Below, piece after piece: positions 1-8,830 of a stretch of DNA of 64,000 nucleotides. A program made the translations under genes and the position numbers. Each line of letters opens with the position of its first letter. Position 1 is the stretch's first letter. The DNA lies in NCBI GenBank assembly GCA_905479915.1, contig CAJQOH010000024.1:1-64000 (forward strand), read 5' to 3'. The notes beneath the pieces are model-generated. The model did not search any database. It saw nothing but the letters and a program-made list of their open reading frames with translations, and was not told where the DNA came from. This stretch comes from an uncultured Flavobacteriales bacterium (GTDB lineage Bacteria > Bacteroidota > Bacteroidia > Flavobacteriales_E > Vicingaceae).

Positions 1-1
1 T

Positions 2-790
2 TTAACCATTAACACCTTTGCTAATGGTACAGATGTACAAACAGCTTGTAATTCTTTTACATGGATTGATGGAAATACCTACACATCATCAAACAATACA
101 GCCACACATACTATTCCTAACGGATCTGTAAATGGATGTGATTCTGTTGTTACGCTTGATTTAACCATCAACACTCCTACTACAGGAACTGATATACAAA
201 CGGCTTGTATTACTTATACTTGGATTGATGGAAACACCTACACATCATCTAATAATACAGCTACACATACTATTCCTAACGGATCTGTTAATGGATGTGA
301 TTCTGTTGTAACGCTTGATTTAACCATTAACACCTTTGCTACAGGAACTGATGTACAAACGGCTTGTATTACTTATACTTGGATTGATGGAAACACCTAC
401 ACATCTTCTAATAATACCGCTACCCATACTATTCCTAACGGATCTGTTAATGGATGTGATTCTGTTGTAACACTTGATTTAACCATTAACACTCCTAATA
501 CAGAAACTGATGTACAAGTGGCTTGCACTAGTTATACTTGGCCGTTAAACGGAACAGTCTATACGGCTAGTACCAATACACCAACTGTTACATTAACCAA
601 TGCTTATGGATGTGATTCTGTTGTTACGCTTGAATTAACCATTAACAATTCAAATACAGGAACTGATGTACAAGTAGCTTGTGACACTTATACTTGGCCG
701 TTAAACGGAACAGTTTATACGGCTAGTACCAACACTCCAACAGTTACATTAACCAATGTAAACAATTGTGATTCTGTTGTTACGCTTGAT
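2..790 (+). repeat. Tandem coding repeats, period 159 then 156 bp
   Basis: The marker ttaacc recurs at 2, 161, 320, 479, 635 and 791, giving three units of 159 bp and two of 156 bp. The first three units are nearly identical in DNA and contain the WIDGNTYTSSNN motif. The last two are a diverged subtype with WPLNGTVYTAS. The array continues past the left edge. Period and frame show these are protein-domain repeats, not CRISPR. Confidence 0.92.
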
Positions 791-2530
791 TTAACCATAC
801 CTCAAGCGATTGTATTAAATACCAATAAAGCTGATGCGCACTGTATGCAAGCTGATGGATTGATAGGAGTAACAGCTACTGGAGGAACTGTAGCTATAGA
901 CTACACTTACCTATGGACGGATGCCTTAGGAAATACAGTTGGAACAGTTGCTAATGTTCTTAATTTACCAGCAGGAACTTACACCCTACTAGTAACTGAC
1001 GATTTAGGCTGTACCGCAACCACTACAGTAATAATAAACGATTTACCCGCAGGAACAGTAAGTGCTGTTGTTTCTTCCAATTACAATGGTGCTGATGTTT
1101 CATGTAACGGAGTTTGTGATGGTGAAATAACTCTCTCTATGAATGGAGGACATACTCCATTTACTTTCACAGTTGGTGGAAATCCACAACAAAATACTAT
1201 CATTCCTAACCTTTGTGCTGGGACTTATCCTGTTACGGTAATTGATAATTTTGGATGTGTTGCCAATACCAATGTTATTATTTCCGAACCTTCATCACTA
1301 GTAACAACTACTGCAATTGTTCACGAAGTATGTATCAATGATTGCAATGGTAACATTACCCAATTAGCAAGTGGTGGAACAGCACCTTACACCTATTCAT
1401 TTGATAATGGCGTTAATTATTTAGCTAACAACAATTTGGGGTCACTTTGTTCAGGTAGTTATGACCTTGTAACAATGGATAATAACGGCTGTACTTTTGA
1501 TATAAACGTCCAGGTAAATCCAGGAGCAGTATATGCTGATGCAACGATAAACCCATCAGGACCACATTGTTTAGATGTTAACCCTGTTAATCTTAGCGCC
1601 ATAAATACTGGAGGTACATGGAGTGGAATAGGAATTACTGATCCAGTAACAGGAATATTTGATCCAGCAACAGCAGGCACTGGAACTCATATCATAACCT
1701 ATACAATACCCGGTACTTGTGGAGATGTTCAAACGGAGAACATTATCGTAAATCCTTTACCAACCATTAACTTTTTAGCAGATAACCTTCAAGGTTGTGC
1801 TCCAATAGCCACTAAATTTACCAATACTGGTTCTACGGGGAATTGTGTCTGGGATTTTGGAGATGAAACTACCATTACAGGCTCTGGACCAATCGCATAC
1901 AATTATGCAAATCCAGGCTCTTATGATGTAAGCCTATCAGTTACTGATACAAACAACTGTTACAGTTCATTTACAGCAGTTAATTATATTAATGTTTATG
2001 CTAATCCTATAGCAGACTTTACTTTTGGACCACAACCAGCTAATGTATACGATCCGGTAATTGATTTTACCGATGAGTCATTGTTAGCAGATTCTTGGAA
2101 TTGGGACTTTGCAGGGATAGAAAGTTCAACTCAAACACACCCCTCTTTCGATTTTATCAATGCCGGATCTTATGAAGTAGGTCTTCTGATAACTACAATA
2201 AATGGATGTACTGATTCTACTTCGCACACTGTAATTATAGATGATGTTGCAGACATATATGTGCCCAACACCTTTACCCCTAATGGTGATGGAGATAATG
2301 ATTATTTCTTTCCAGTGCTAAGAGGTTTTGATGAAGACGAATACACTTTTATGATTTTTAACCGTTGGGGAGAACTTTTATTTGAATCAAGCAATCTTAT
2401 AAGTAAATGGGATGGGACATTTAAAGGAAAACCCGTTCAAAATGGAGTGTACGTTTGGAAAATTAAGGCTAGATCAAAGAGTCTCCAAAAGAGTGAAACT
2501 AGACAAGGGCATGTAAATGTATTGAGATAG
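2..2530 (+). CDS. Giant repeat adhesin-like T9SS type B cargo protein (5' end outside window)
   Basis: The reading frame is open from the first bases, so only the last 842 residues are seen. In order they are: five tandem repeats of 53 or 52 residues (to about base 790) with a conserved Cys and a CDSVVTLDLTIN ending; about three SprB-like repeats (about 800-1510) with the LPAGTYTLLVTD and C-N-G-x-C patterns; two PKD-like domains (about 1770-2245, WDFGD and WNWDFAG cores); and a C-terminal CHU_C domain (about 2250-2527: YVPNTFTPNGDGDNDYF, FNRWGELLFES, WDGTFKG, GVYVWKI). CHU_C is the type B sorting signal for the type IX secretion system, so the protein is expected to be exported across the outer membrane and kept at the cell surface. 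An internal ATG at 518 is not the real start because the repeats continue upstream of it. The family match is firm; a role in adhesion or gliding is inferred. Confidence 0.9.
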   Translation, partial: LTINTFANGTDVQTACNSFTWIDGNTYTSSNNTATHTIPNGSVNGCDSVVTLDLTINTPTTGTDIQTACITYTWIDGNTYTSSNNTATHTIPNGSVNGCDSVVTLDLTINTFATGTDVQTACITYTWIDGNTYTSSNNTATHTIPNGSVNGCDSVVTLDLTINTPNTETDVQVACTSYTWPLNGTVYTASTNTPTVTLTNAYGCDSVVTLELTINNSNTGTDVQVACDTYTWPLNGTVYTASTNTPTVTLTNVNNCDSVVTLDLTIPQAIVLNTNKADAHCMQADGLIGVTATGGTVAIDYTYLWTDALGNTVGTVANVLNLPAGTYTLLVTDDLGCTATTTVIINDLPAGTVSAVVSSNYNGADVSCNGVCDGEITLSMNGGHTPFTFTVGGNPQQNTIIPNLCAGTYPVTVIDNFGCVANTNVIISEPSSLVTTTAIVHEVCINDCNGNITQLASGGTAPYTYSFDNGVNYLANNNLGSLCSGSYDLVTMDNNGCTFDINVQVNPGAVYADATINPSGPHCLDVNPVNLSAINTGGTWSGIGITDPVTGIFDPATAGTGTHIITYTIPGTCGDVQTENIIVNPLPTINFLADNLQGCAPIATKFTNTGSTGNCVWDFGDETTITGSGPIAYNYANPGSYDVSLSVTDTNNCYSSFTAVNYINVYANPIADFTFGPQPANVYDPVIDFTDESLLADSWNWDFAGIESSTQTHPSFDFINAGSYEVGLLITTINGCTDSTSHTVIIDDVADIYVPNTFTPNGDGDNDYFFPVLRGFDEDEYTFMIFNRWGELLFESSNLISKWDGTFKGKPVQNGVYVWKIKARSKSLQKSETRQGHVNVLR

Positions 2531-2565
2531 TTATCGAAAAGACATCAATGTAAAATGAAATTGTT

Positions 2566-4599
2566 ATGAAAGAATATTATTTAGCAGATAGAGAAATAAC
2601 TGATGATAGCGCAACTAAAACTATTAAGATCACTGTGCTTTTACTACTATTTTTTTATAGTATACTACCTTCCTTTGCCCAAACTAACCCTGGAGGCATT
2701 TCCACTAATATTCAATTATGGCTTAAAGCTGATAAAGACGTTCTAAATGGTGGGAGTTCTGCAACTGACGGAGATGCGGTGAATACATGGCAGGATCAAA
2801 CTTCAGCAAGAACTAATGATGCAACAGATGTTAATATATCTCCCCCTACATTTCGAAACAACACAAATGATTATATCAACTATAACCCTGTGGTTGATTT
2901 TGATGGAATAAATGATGGCCTTGATTTTGGAAATGATTACATCTTTTCAACTGGGACAGGAAGTCAAAATGGAATGACATTTTTCGCAATTGTACAACCA
3001 GATCCTAGTTCAGGCAAAATATCTCAATACATTACTGATTTTGGTCAACTAGCAAATGCAGGCTACGGATTTCATTATGGTTCAGAAAGATTTGGAATGC
3101 ATACACCAACAGATCATGGAGGAGCTGCATCAAGTCAATCTCACTCTTCAGATACATTAACAACCCTTGTTCGTTTTACTGTAGATTTTGGTACTGATCA
3201 AACCCTTACATTGAATGGTTCCTCCATACCTGCAAAAACTGATGCCATAACTTTAACTGCTTTAACAGCTACAGAAATAAATGAAAATGCTACACATGCT
3301 AATAACGGCCCATTTACAATTGGCCGTCAATCCAAAAACCTCTACTTAAGCTATAATAATGGTCGATTATTTGATGGAAGTATTGCTGAGATTGTTGGGT
3401 ATAATACTGATTTATCAACAGCATCAGGATCAGATATTTCACGAATTGAAAGTTATTTAGCAATTAAATACGGTATAACTCTTGATAACTCTTCTGGTGG
3501 TACTGCAGGAAATTATTTTTCATCTACAGGTACAACCATCTGGAATGCCTCACTGTCACCCTCTCATCATAATGATATTATTGGTATTGGAAGAGATGAT
3601 AATTCTGACTTAACTCAAAAACAATCTCATCAATTAGACGACTCTACCCGTGTATACATATCAACGCTTCACAGCTCCAATGCAGGAAATAGCGGCAGTT
3701 TTTCTACTGATGAACAGTTTTTATTTATTGGACATAATACAGCAGAGTTACAAAGTTTAGGCTCTTCTGAATTTCCTCCTGCACTTAACATTTACAGTAG
3801 AATAGAAAGAGAATGGAAAATAACTAATACAACATTTAATGGTACATTTTCACTAGACATTACGCTCAATACAAGTCCTATAAATCCTACAGACTTAAGA
3901 GTGCTGATTGATACAGATGGTAACTTTATTGATGCAACAATGTTTAGCCCAACTATTTCTGTTTCTGGAACAACAGTTACTATCTCAGAAATCTCAACCT
4001 CAATGATTCCAGTAAACTCTACAAGATATTTAACAATTGTATCATTAAAAGTCTCAACTCCTTTGCCAGTTGAATTGGTCAATTTTAATGCTACTGCAAT
4101 AGAAAATAATTCTGTACACTTAAAGTGGCAAACTGCATCAGAAATGAACAACGATTTCTTTACCATTGAGCGCTCAATAAATGGACAGGACTGGCAAGAA
4201 GTAACTAAAATTGAAGGTGCAGGAAATTCTTCGTCTTTGTTAAGCTATTCAACAACTGATAACAACCCTTATTCGAGAATATCCTACTACCGATTAAAAC
4301 AAACAGACTTTGATGGACAATTTGAATATTCTCAGATAAGAAGTGTCAATATTGAACAGTTAGATAATTCGAGAATAGAAATATATCCTAACCCAGCAAC
4401 TCATCAAATTACAATAAAAGGAAGTTCCAGTGAGTTAGAATCAATTGTTCTTTACAATACGCTAGGACAAAATGTGACTTCATTAATTAATCAAGTTATA
4501 ACTAATGAAACTCAATTGGATATTGATATGTCTAAATTGAATACAGGAATGTATTATGTGAAAACTAAAACTACCGCCAACAAGGTGTATAAGCAATAG
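2566..4599 (+). CDS. LamG-like secreted protein with T9SS type A sorting tail
   Basis: A 677-residue protein. The N-terminus has an unusually long polar stretch of about 20 residues before the hydrophobic signal core (about 23-36) and a probable cleavage near SFAQ. Residues about 45-300 resemble a concanavalin/LamG-type lectin fold (LWLKADKDV, W-x-D-Q, V-x-F-D-G-x-N-D). A middle region carries the HHNDIIGIGRDD motif common in flavobacterial surface proteins. Residues about 503-590 form a fibronectin-like domain (LPVELVNFNA, YYRLKQTDFDGQFEYS). The last about 75 residues are a Por_Secre_tail (IEIYPNPA, GMYYVKTKT), the type A T9SS signal. It starts 35 bp after the upstream gene. The next gene is a paralogue with an almost identical 3' end. 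Ligand unknown. The domain call is firm; a carbohydrate-binding role is inference. Confidence 0.88.
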   Translation: MKEYYLADREITDDSATKTIKITVLLLLFFYSILPSFAQTNPGGISTNIQLWLKADKDVLNGGSSATDGDAVNTWQDQTSARTNDATDVNISPPTFRNNTNDYINYNPVVDFDGINDGLDFGNDYIFSTGTGSQNGMTFFAIVQPDPSSGKISQYITDFGQLANAGYGFHYGSERFGMHTPTDHGGAASSQSHSSDTLTTLVRFTVDFGTDQTLTLNGSSIPAKTDAITLTALTATEINENATHANNGPFTIGRQSKNLYLSYNNGRLFDGSIAEIVGYNTDLSTASGSDISRIESYLAIKYGITLDNSSGGTAGNYFSSTGTTIWNASLSPSHHNDIIGIGRDDNSDLTQKQSHQLDDSTRVYISTLHSSNAGNSGSFSTDEQFLFIGHNTAELQSLGSSEFPPALNIYSRIEREWKITNTTFNGTFSLDITLNTSPINPTDLRVLIDTDGNFIDATMFSPTISVSGTTVTISEISTSMIPVNSTRYLTIVSLKVSTPLPVELVNFNATAIENNSVHLKWQTASEMNNDFFTIERSINGQDWQEVTKIEGAGNSSSLLSYSTTDNNPYSRISYYRLKQTDFDGQFEYSQIRSVNIEQLDNSRIEIYPNPATHQITIKGSSSELESIVLYNTLGQNVTSLINQVITNETQLDIDMSKLNTGMYYVKTKTTANKVYKQ

Positions 4600-4605
4600 C
4601 ACCCT
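4464..4605 (+). repeat. 142-bp repeat copy A (end of T9SS tail plus post-stop bases)
   Basis: By eye, about 138 of 142 bases match 6432-6573, including six bases after the stop codon. Weaker similarity continues about 40 bp further (ACCGTTAT shared near 4632 and 6596). A small GC hairpin (CCCTaaGGG) follows the stop codon. Confidence 0.85.
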
Positions 4606-4776
4606 AAGGGATGCTTCGCTTCATATGCTAACCGTTATGTGCAATTGCAAGCAATGTAGATTCCTGAAACAGGTTGACTAAAAATTAAACCATTAATTAT
4701 AGTCAACTATGAAACAAGAAAACCAGCAGAAGTACATCTCAATCCTAACATTAAATATAAATCATATAAAAGAAAC
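4600..4776. other. 177-bp intergenic gap between paralogous T9SS genes
   Basis: Begins with the hairpin ACCCTAAGGG-type element that has a counterpart after base 6567. No open frame, RNA gene or clear TAnnTTTG promoter box was seen in the remainder. Confidence 0.5.
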
Positions 4777-6567
4777 ATGAAGAAAACAATTTTAATTATA
4801 GCTTTAATACTACCCGCCTTAATAACATTTAGCCAAACAACCTACTATCCTGGTGGTTTAGGATCGACTGATTTACAAGTTTGGTTTAAAGCGGATGCTG
4901 GCATCAATTATGGGACAGCTCCAGATATCTCTTCTTGGAATGATCAAAGTCCAGTAGGGAATGATGTGAGTCAAGGAAACACTAACTGGAGGCCTTCTTA
5001 CAACGCTAGCTTTACCAACGGGATGCCTGGTGTTGAGTTTAATGGAAGCGATGAGTGGTTAGTGACAACAACTTCTCCTGGTAATGGAATATTTAGTCCA
5101 GATGGCGCCATGTTTCTTGTTGTAGAAAACCAATCATCAGGGAGTAGTTGGCGAGGTATGCTAACACAAGGAAGAGATGTTGGTCCATGGTGGGGCTTGT
5201 GGACGAACCCAAACTGGATATTTGGTTCACTTGGATCAAACTCAAGTGGAGGTGCAACAGGTAGCTCGCCAACTATATTAAGTGGTGTACAGCAATCAGG
5301 CACTAACAATAAAAACATATATGTTAATGGGGCTAACATGAACTCTCATAATTCTATTAGTTCAGGAAATACTGCACAGATGGCAGTAGGAAGGGCTCTG
5401 GGTTTAAATGAATATTTTGATGGCTTAATGGGGGAAGCTCTTGTTTACGATGAGTATTTGAATAATAGCAAAAGAACTTTAGTTGAAAATTATTTAAATG
5501 CTCGTTATAACATTACTATTTCTAATGATAAATATGCACAACCAAGTGCAACTACATTTACGTCTGATTTGGTAGGTATTGGACGAGAGAGTGGCTCTGA
5601 TAATTTTACTACATCTGGCTCAAGTGGGGGTCTAATTATTGAAAACTCCTCTTTTCTCCAAGATAATGGGGACTATATTTTAGCAGCTTACAATGGTTCT
5701 TCTGTTTCACGAGATACAACTTCTTCAAATATAAGTAGTAGTACAGTTTTAAGATGGGACAATGATTGGTTTGTGGATGTAACTGATGTAAGTAGCAATG
5801 GAGGAGATGTTATAATAACATATGATTTTAGTGACTTTAGAGCTGGAAATATAGGTGTTGATACAAACTATCAATTACTCTATAGGGCTTCAACTGGTGC
5901 CACTAATTTTACAGAGGTATCTGGAACTATGATAAGTAAATCTGGAGATCAAGTTAGTTTCACCGTTGATGCAAGAAGTTTATTAGATGGTTATTACACG
6001 CTTGGAAGTTCCAACACAAAGGAAAGTCCTCTCCCTATTGAACTTTTAAAATTCACTGCGGTACTTGTTAATAATGAATATGTACAATTAAAATGGACTA
6101 CCTCTTCAGAAATAAACAACGACTATTTTTCAATAGAAAGATCATTAAATGGCTATGAATGGAAAGAAATAAAGCGAATTAATGGTGCTGGAAATTCTTC
6201 CTCCCTATTAAGTTACTCAAAAGTTGACAATAACCCATACGATGGAGTTTCATACTACCGCCTAAAACAAACCGATTTTGATGGTCAATTTGAGTATTCT
6301 CAAATCAAAAGTGTAAATATTGAACAGTTAGTAAACTCGAAAATTGAAGTATACCCTAACCCAGCAACAAATCAAATTACAATAAAAGGAAACTCCAATG
6401 AGTTGGAAGAAATTGTTATTTACAATACATTAGGACAAAATGTGACTTCATTAATTAATCAAGTTATAACTAATGAAAGTCAAGTGGTTATTGATATGTC
6501 TAAATTGAATACAGGAATGTATTATGTGAAAACTAAAACTACCGCCAACAAGGTGTATAAACAATAG
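4777..6567 (+). CDS. LamG-like secreted protein with T9SS type A sorting tail (paralogue)
   Basis: A 596-residue protein with a standard signal peptide (cleavage after ITFSQ, about residue 20), a LamG/concanavalin-like domain at about 25-245 (LQVWFKADAGI, V-E-F-N-G-S-D-E-W), the same IGRESGSD middle motif as its upstream neighbour, a fibronectin-like domain at about 415-505 and a Por_Secre_tail at about 515-596. It should be exported by T9SS after Sec transport. The two N-terminal halves are clearly diverged while the tails are almost the same even in DNA, which points to tail conversion or recent duplication. It is shorter than its neighbour, mainly in the central region. Substrate or ligand is unknown. 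Confidence 0.88.
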   Translation: MKKTILIIALILPALITFSQTTYYPGGLGSTDLQVWFKADAGINYGTAPDISSWNDQSPVGNDVSQGNTNWRPSYNASFTNGMPGVEFNGSDEWLVTTTSPGNGIFSPDGAMFLVVENQSSGSSWRGMLTQGRDVGPWWGLWTNPNWIFGSLGSNSSGGATGSSPTILSGVQQSGTNNKNIYVNGANMNSHNSISSGNTAQMAVGRALGLNEYFDGLMGEALVYDEYLNNSKRTLVENYLNARYNITISNDKYAQPSATTFTSDLVGIGRESGSDNFTTSGSSGGLIIENSSFLQDNGDYILAAYNGSSVSRDTTSSNISSSTVLRWDNDWFVDVTDVSSNGGDVIITYDFSDFRAGNIGVDTNYQLLYRASTGATNFTEVSGTMISKSGDQVSFTVDARSLLDGYYTLGSSNTKESPLPIELLKFTAVLVNNEYVQLKWTTSSEINNDYFSIERSLNGYEWKEIKRINGAGNSSSLLSYSKVDNNPYDGVSYYRLKQTDFDGQFEYSQIKSVNIEQLVNSKIEVYPNPATNQITIKGNSNELEEIVIYNTLGQNVTSLINQVITNESQVVIDMSKLNTGMYYVKTKTTANKVYKQ

Positions 6568-6573
6568 CACCCT
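6432..6573 (+). repeat. 142-bp repeat copy B
   Basis: Partner of 4464-4605. Differences seen are three clustered substitutions in the codons after the shared ACTAATGAAA and one silent change next to the stop codon. An ACCCTGCGGGT hairpin follows the stop codon. Confidence 0.85.
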
Positions 6574-6725
6574 GCGGGTTGTAACTGCTCATAAACAGAC
6601 CGTTATTGGTGGTAATAAAATTAAACGGTAAACAAAGCAAGTTATATAGTGAAATATTAAAATGAAATTTAATAAACACAGTAAATACGAGTCAATACAA
6701 AAAAATGGATATACATACTAAAACT

Positions 6726-8003
6726 ATGAAAAAATATATAGTATTTTTTCTGACTTATACCCTTGTATGTCAAGGGTTTATTTACTCATAAGTTATTCCC
6801 CCTACCAACATAGGAACCTTGGGTAATAACCAAACCCCTACAGGTTGGGTATCGATAGGATCTCCTGAACTATCAAGTACTTCAGATAATTATTATACAG
6901 CTGGATCTGGATGGCTCAATGCTCCGCTTCCTAATTCTCCAGTAAATGGATTTTCTGTTTTTCCCGTAACAAGAGAGGGCTCACCTTTAGAGGGATGCCA
7001 AACAACTATTACGGGTTTAATTGCTGGATCTAGTTACAATATTCTCTATGAGTATATGTGGCCAAAAGGGTTTGGGCTATACGCTTCTAGATTTGATATT
7101 GGCCTCGCCAATCAAGGGTATATTGAAATTGACGGAGTGAAGACATACGTAAGCATTCATTCTGGCAATGGAGGGCTTGTTAACACTTGGTATTGTGGTA
7201 TAAAAACTTTTACTGCTAACGGACCTACAGCTACACTCAAATTAGGGATAGATGTTAGCGGATCAATCGACAATTCTGCTATAGCTTGGGCAATCTTTGG
7301 TAACACATCATCAACAATTAACCTAGGCAATGACACAACCCTATGTCAAGGTGAAACATTAGCACTTGATGCAACTACTCCAAATGCTACTTATCTGTGG
7401 CAGGATAATTCTACAAACCCAACTTTCAACGTTAATCAACAAGGAACATATTGGGTAGAAGTGACAGTAAACAATTGTAACTCTTCTGATACAATCCAAG
7501 TCAACTATACCCCTTCACCAACAATTAACCTAGGCAATGACACAACCCTATGTCAAGGTGGAACATTAGCACTTGATGCAACTACTCTAAATGCTACTTA
7601 TCTGTGGCAAGATAATTCTACAAACCCAACTTTCAACGTTAATCAACAAGGAACATATTGGGTGCAAGTGACAGTAAACAATTGTAACTCTTCTGATACA
7701 ATCTCTATTAACTTAAAAGATTGTCATTGTTCACTATACATTCCTAATTCATTCACTCCAAATTCCGACAATAAAAATGACCATTTTTCACCTATATTTG
7801 ATTGTGATATAACTGAGTACAACTTTACTATTTTTAATCGTTGGGGAGAACTACTTTTCGAGACTACAAACCCAACAAATTCCTGGAATGGAACATTTAA
7901 AGGAAAAATTTGTCAAACTGGCATTTTTATTTATTTATTAAAATATAAAGACAACAAGAATACACATCAAAAGAAATATGGACATGTAAACTTATTAAAA
8001 TGA
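6726..8003 (+). pseudogene. T9SS type B cargo gene interrupted by an in-frame TAA at the signal peptide
   Basis: From ATG 6726 (an in-frame ATG also lies at 6705) the frame reads a typical signal peptide, MKKYIVFFLTYTLVCQGFIYS, written here in pieces as MKKYIVFFLTY then TLVCQGFIYS, and then TAA at 6789-6791. The same frame continues VIPPTNIGTLGNN to the stop at 8003. Cleavage regions in this window usually end in Q, so TAA is most simply a C-to-T change of CAA (Gln). The downstream part is intact: an N-terminal domain of about 170 residues, two near-identical Ig-like repeats of 69 residues, and a CHU_C type B sorting domain (YIPNSFTPNSDNKNDHF, FNRWGELLFET). A TTG at 6819 could start translation but would leave no export signal. 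Recent nonsense mutation, recoding, or sequencing error all remain possible. Confidence 0.8.
7314..7727 (+). repeat. Two tandem 207-bp Ig-like domain repeats
   Basis: The unit starts with acaattaacctaggcaatga at 7314 and again at 7521. The encoded 69-residue modules (LGNDTTLCQG, YLWQDNSTNPTFNV, QQGTYWV) differ at only a few positions, which indicates recent duplication. Confidence 0.88.
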
Positions 8004-8016
8004 TGAAAAACTACCA

Positions 8017-8045
8017 CCAACAATCTCTATATTTCATTATGTTGG
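8017..8045. repeat. 29-bp hairpin direct repeat, left copy
   Basis: Starts CCAACA and ends TGTTGG (6-bp arms, 17-bp loop). It matches 8652-8680 at 28 of 29 positions and in the same orientation; GATTA is shared a few bases further right. The two copies flank the RDD gene. Confidence 0.8.
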
Positions 8046-8055
8046 CTGATTACTG

Positions 8056-8063
8056 TACATTTG
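8056..8063 (+). promoter_or_regulatory. Putative -7 box of the RDD gene
   Basis: TACATTTG fits the Bacteroidota -7 consensus TAnnTTTG and lies 47 bp before the ATG at 8110. No convincing -33 TTTG was seen. Confidence 0.4.
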
Positions 8064-8109
8064 GTTTCAACAAAACGAAAACATAGAGTTGTCGTTGGCA
8101 AACATAAAT

Positions 8110-8640
8110 ATGACAGATAAAAAAGTACCACTTGGACTACGACTTGGAGCAATGTTATTGGACCATTTTATAATGTGTTTCGTCATAGTCCCTCCATTGA
8201 TTGTTATGAGCCTAGTCGTCAGGTCAGAGCCGTTCGAAACTAAACCTATTGAAACTTTTGCTTTTTACCTCATGATGCTTGTTTATCTAAACAAAGATTT
8301 AGCGAAGGGGAAAAGTATATCCAAGAGAATACTCGGATTGAGAGTTATTGACCGTAAAACGGGCGTACCTGCAAGTGAATTCAAATGCTTCTTAAGAAAT
8401 ATGACTATCCCAATAATATGGCCATTAGAGGTTTTGATTTCGTTATTCTCACCAACACGCAGACTCGGAGACCTTATTGCTAATACAAAGCTGGAACTTT
8501 CTGAAAAGGAAAAAGCAACTTCGATTCTACAAGACCTTAAGAGTAAAAAAATAACGCAAACGACTTTCTTGACTTTGGTGGTTGGAATTATTTATATGGG
8601 GGGGCTTTGGTATCTTATGAATAATTTAATGGGAATATAA
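8110..8640 (+). CDS. RDD family membrane protein
   Basis: A 176-residue protein. ATG at 8110 is preferred over an in-frame TTG at 8089 because MTDKKVPLGLRLGAMLLDH is the classic RDD-family opening (R and D of the motif visible). Hydrophobic segments lie at about 18-40, 58-75, 100-120 and 150-172. The motif GKSISKRILGLRVIDRKTG between segments is also typical. RDD proteins are small inner-membrane proteins; some are reported as transporters, but most have no known function. The gene sits alone between two copies of a 29-bp hairpin repeat and interrupts a run of secreted-protein genes. Its codons look slightly more GC-rich than its neighbours, so acquisition as a cassette is possible. Function unknown. 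Confidence 0.85.
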   Translation: MTDKKVPLGLRLGAMLLDHFIMCFVIVPPLIVMSLVVRSEPFETKPIETFAFYLMMLVYLNKDLAKGKSISKRILGLRVIDRKTGVPASEFKCFLRNMTIPIIWPLEVLISLFSPTRRLGDLIANTKLELSEKEKATSILQDLKSKKITQTTFLTLVVGIIYMGGLWYLMNNLMGI

Positions 8641-8651
8641 AAGACGCTTTG

Positions 8652-8680
8652 CCAACAATTTCTATATTTCATTATGTTGG
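8652..8680. repeat. 29-bp hairpin direct repeat, right copy
   Basis: Second copy of 8017-8045, with one mismatch, 12 bp after the RDD stop codon. There is no T-run after the right arm, so it is a poor rho-independent terminator. Confidence 0.8.
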
Positions 8681-8782
8681 TAGATTAATAAATTGTTTTT
8701 CCAATTCATTTGGGGTATTTTGGGATAAAAAACTTAGCTGAAAATATATTTACAATACATTAATCGTACAAAATAAAATATT

Positions 8783-8826
8783 AAAAAACACCAAACAACT
8801 GACTAGCAGATGTTTAGGTGTTTTCA
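8783..8826 (-). terminator. Rho-independent terminator of ssrA
   Basis: On the minus strand the arms are AAACACC...AAACA and TGTTT...GGTGTTT, with one bulge and a 12-nt loop, followed by a run of T. It lies immediately after the tmRNA 3' end. Confidence 0.8.
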
Positions 8827-8830
8827 AAAG

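Noticed and set aside
2-790. CRISPR-like regular repeats
   Set aside because: Units are in-frame, about 53 codons each, with no separate spacers, and encode a conserved protein module.
3792-4166. 124-codon minus-strand frame inside the LamG/T9SS gene
   Set aside because: Antisense shadow; the plus-strand frame has clear domains and no independent start signals are seen.
6726-6819. Programmed stop-codon readthrough or selenocysteine-like recoding
   Set aside because: The codon is TAA with no evident recoding structure; a simple CAA-to-TAA change explains it better.
4600-8700. Integron attC array
   Set aside because: Hairpins are only about 29 bp or less and lack proper R and L boxes, and no integrase gene is present. 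The cassette idea is kept only as a weak hypothesis.
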